52,124 nt of DNA from Chara braunii (lineage: Eukaryota; Streptophyta; Charophyceae; Charales; Characeae), in assembly GCA_003427395.1 (NCBI GenBank), contig BFEA01000657.1, positions 695,947-748,070 on the forward strand, given 5' to 3'. Position 1 is the stretch's first letter. Each line of letters begins with the position of its first letter. The notes under the pieces were generated by a model, which saw nothing but the letters and a program-made list of their open reading frames with translations, was not told the origin of the DNA and did not search any database. Of this stretch, positions 50,595 through 52,124 are shown piece by piece. The translations under genes were made by a program, and so were the position numbers.

Positions 50595-52124
50595 TTACTT
50601 CGCAGGTGCCTTCCCTTTTAGCTTCCGTTCATAATCTGCCACCACCTGAGGAGTTGTTTCCATCAGTTCCTCCCGGGTAAACCACCGATCTTCTTTCGGA
50701 TCCGTATGATGCCTGAATCTGATCCGGTACTCTCTCCTGGGTTTAAGAGGTCTTCCTCTACCCAGCGGCTTCTGAACAGGCATATCCCTGTGATCCACAA
50801 TGTCGTCGATGTCGACTTGTCCATCCATGGTTGGCGGCAGCATCGGTCTCCTGGAAGGGAATTGATCAGTCTCAGAGAAAGGTGCAAGCTTTGAGGCATG
50901 AAAGACTGGGTGAGTGCGCAGGTGTCCAGGGACACGAATGACATATGTGGGACCATCCAACTCATCTCCCACTACATCCAAGACCTCCCAGGGACCAAAG
51001 TACTGAGGCATTAGTTTGCGAGATATTCCGAACTCCTGTCCTAACTCACTAGCCTTGACCCAGACACGTTCCCCTACCTGAAATGTGGATTGTCTGCGAT
51101 GTTGATTCTCAGAAGCAATCATGGTTTGCTGAGCCTTCTTCATATGTTCAACAGCCTCTTGCAGCAACTTCTCATATTGCACACCGTATTCAAGTGTGCC
51201 TAGAGTTGCAGTAGGTCGGTTTTCAGGTAGGAGGAAGTCTAGTGCTGATCTAGGCTTCCATCCTAAGTGCAGCTGGTTAGGACTAACGCCGGTACTGCTA
51301 TGTATAGCATTGTTGAACAGGCTGGCGATGAGAGGTAACTGCTCATCCCAGTCGTCCTGGTTGGGCTTGATGTAATGCCTCAGCAAGTGTTGTACAACTC
51401 TATTCATTTGTTCGGCCTGTCCATTGGCTTCGGGATGATTCCCGGAAGTCATCTGAAGTTGACTGCCCATCTGTTCCGCAGTCTTCTTCTACAACTCACG
51501 TGTAAATCGGACGTCTCGGTCACTAATGATGGTCTTTGGTAAACCAAAGTCCCTTACCCAGTTGTCCTTGAACAACTTGATGACGTATTCTGTCCTGGCT
51601 GTCTCTGGCATTGGTACTAGTCTAGCGTACTTGGTGAATCGATCAATGATGACGAAAGTGTGCCTCTTACCACTCTTGCTGGTCACTAGGGTGTCCATGA
51701 AATCCATGGAAACACTCAATCTTGGACCATTAGGAATAGGTAAAGGCTTCAACAACCCAAGCGGTGCTTGAGTTCGCGGCTTGACCCGCTGACAGACCTG
51801 ACAGGTCTCAACATACTTCTTTGCGTCATCTAGCATCTTGGGCCACCAAAATCGCTGTACTAAGTTAGCACATGTCTTCTTGTAGCCAAAGTGCCATGTT
51901 GCGTCATGACATCCGCCTACAAATAAACTACGCAACTGTTCACTAGATGGAACTACCAATCTCTTTATTCCGACCTTATCAAGATAGAGTAGCCCGTCCA
52001 CCATCACAAACTTACTTTCTGTGACCTTGTCTTTTGCCTGAAGTTCGCGGATGATGTCCATCGTGACAGGGTCTTCCTGATAGGCTCCCACCAATGATTG
52101 AGTTACTTCATTAGATACGCCAAA
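50595..52124 (-). pseudogene. E8 integrase with chromodomain-like tail, one nonsense codon
   Basis: The frame is continuous from the window edge to the stop at 50595 except for one TAG near 51487 in REL-stop-KKTAEQ, where E1 has Trp (SELWKAAAAEQ). Zinc region: GGCHDATWHFGYKK, QRFWWPKM, CQVCQRVKPR. All three catalytic acids are present: SMDFMDT, IISDRDVRF, HPEANGQAEQMNR. C-terminal domain: QYFGPWEVLDVVGDELDGPT and VFHASKLAPF. Tail: GQVDIDDIVDHRDMPV, YRIRFRHHTDPKEDRWFTRE and QVVADYERKLKGK. Upstream domains lie outside the window. Confidence 0.9.

Larger units (their letters stand above)
50404..52124 (-). mobile_element. E8: Ty3/gypsy element, 3' end only, runs off the window
   Basis: The integrase end of pol, the PPT and the first 154 bp of the 3' LTR are present; the LTR is cut at the N at 50403. 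Nearly identical in its LTR part to the solo LTR at 48810-49908. It is the best-preserved pol of the window. Confidence 0.88.

Overview
This is a eukaryotic nuclear window, probably from a plastid-bearing plant or streptophyte alga with a large, repeat-rich genome. Four spliced exons of a clathrin heavy chain gene lie on the + strand. Almost everything else is decayed LTR retrotransposon of the Ty3/gypsy (Metaviridae) type. A short plastid rpoA fragment and a U6 snRNA retropseudogene fit a plant-lineage nucleus. A charophyte such as Chara would suit the giant intron and element density, but I cannot prove the species from sequence alone.

Layout. 1-635: end of an LTR with a primer-binding site (PBS), then AT-rich spacer. 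636-9127: element E1 (+). 9354-18359: element E2 (+), same family, flanked by GTAC target-site duplications (TSDs) and carrying a 123-bp plastid rpoA insert in gag. 18599-about 23321: element E3 (+), a different lineage without its 5' end. 23330-23610: an unclassified repeat. 23645-25621: the 3' end of element E4 (+). 25721-26770: two clathrin exons. 26771-47451: one 20.7-kb intron holding a 406-bp MITE-like element, element E5 (-, TSD CGTA), a 3' LTR with chromodomain fragment (E7, -), the chromodomain element E6 (-), an inverted second copy of the E7-type LTR (+) and a truncated LTR (-). 47452-48014: two further clathrin exons. 48015-52124: diverged duplicated sequence, the U6 retropseudogene, a solo LTR (-, TSD CTAG) and the pol/3' LTR end of element E8 (-), which runs off the window.

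How it fits together. The clathrin exons are all phase 0 with GT/AG borders, and joined they encode a continuous 197-residue stretch from the C-terminal leg and trimerization region. The terminal exon is not found. The retroelements are not working genes: nearly all have frameshifts, stops, deletions or lost catalytic residues. E1, E2, E4, E5 and E8 form one family with LTR ends TG(C/T)GAGG or close variants, a polypurine tract (PPT) ending in GGA or GAA, and a divergent C-terminal chromodomain-like module. Where a PBS is visible, in this family and others, it reads TGGTATCGGA. Four assembly gaps (N) sit inside or next to repeats, so local copy number there is uncertain.
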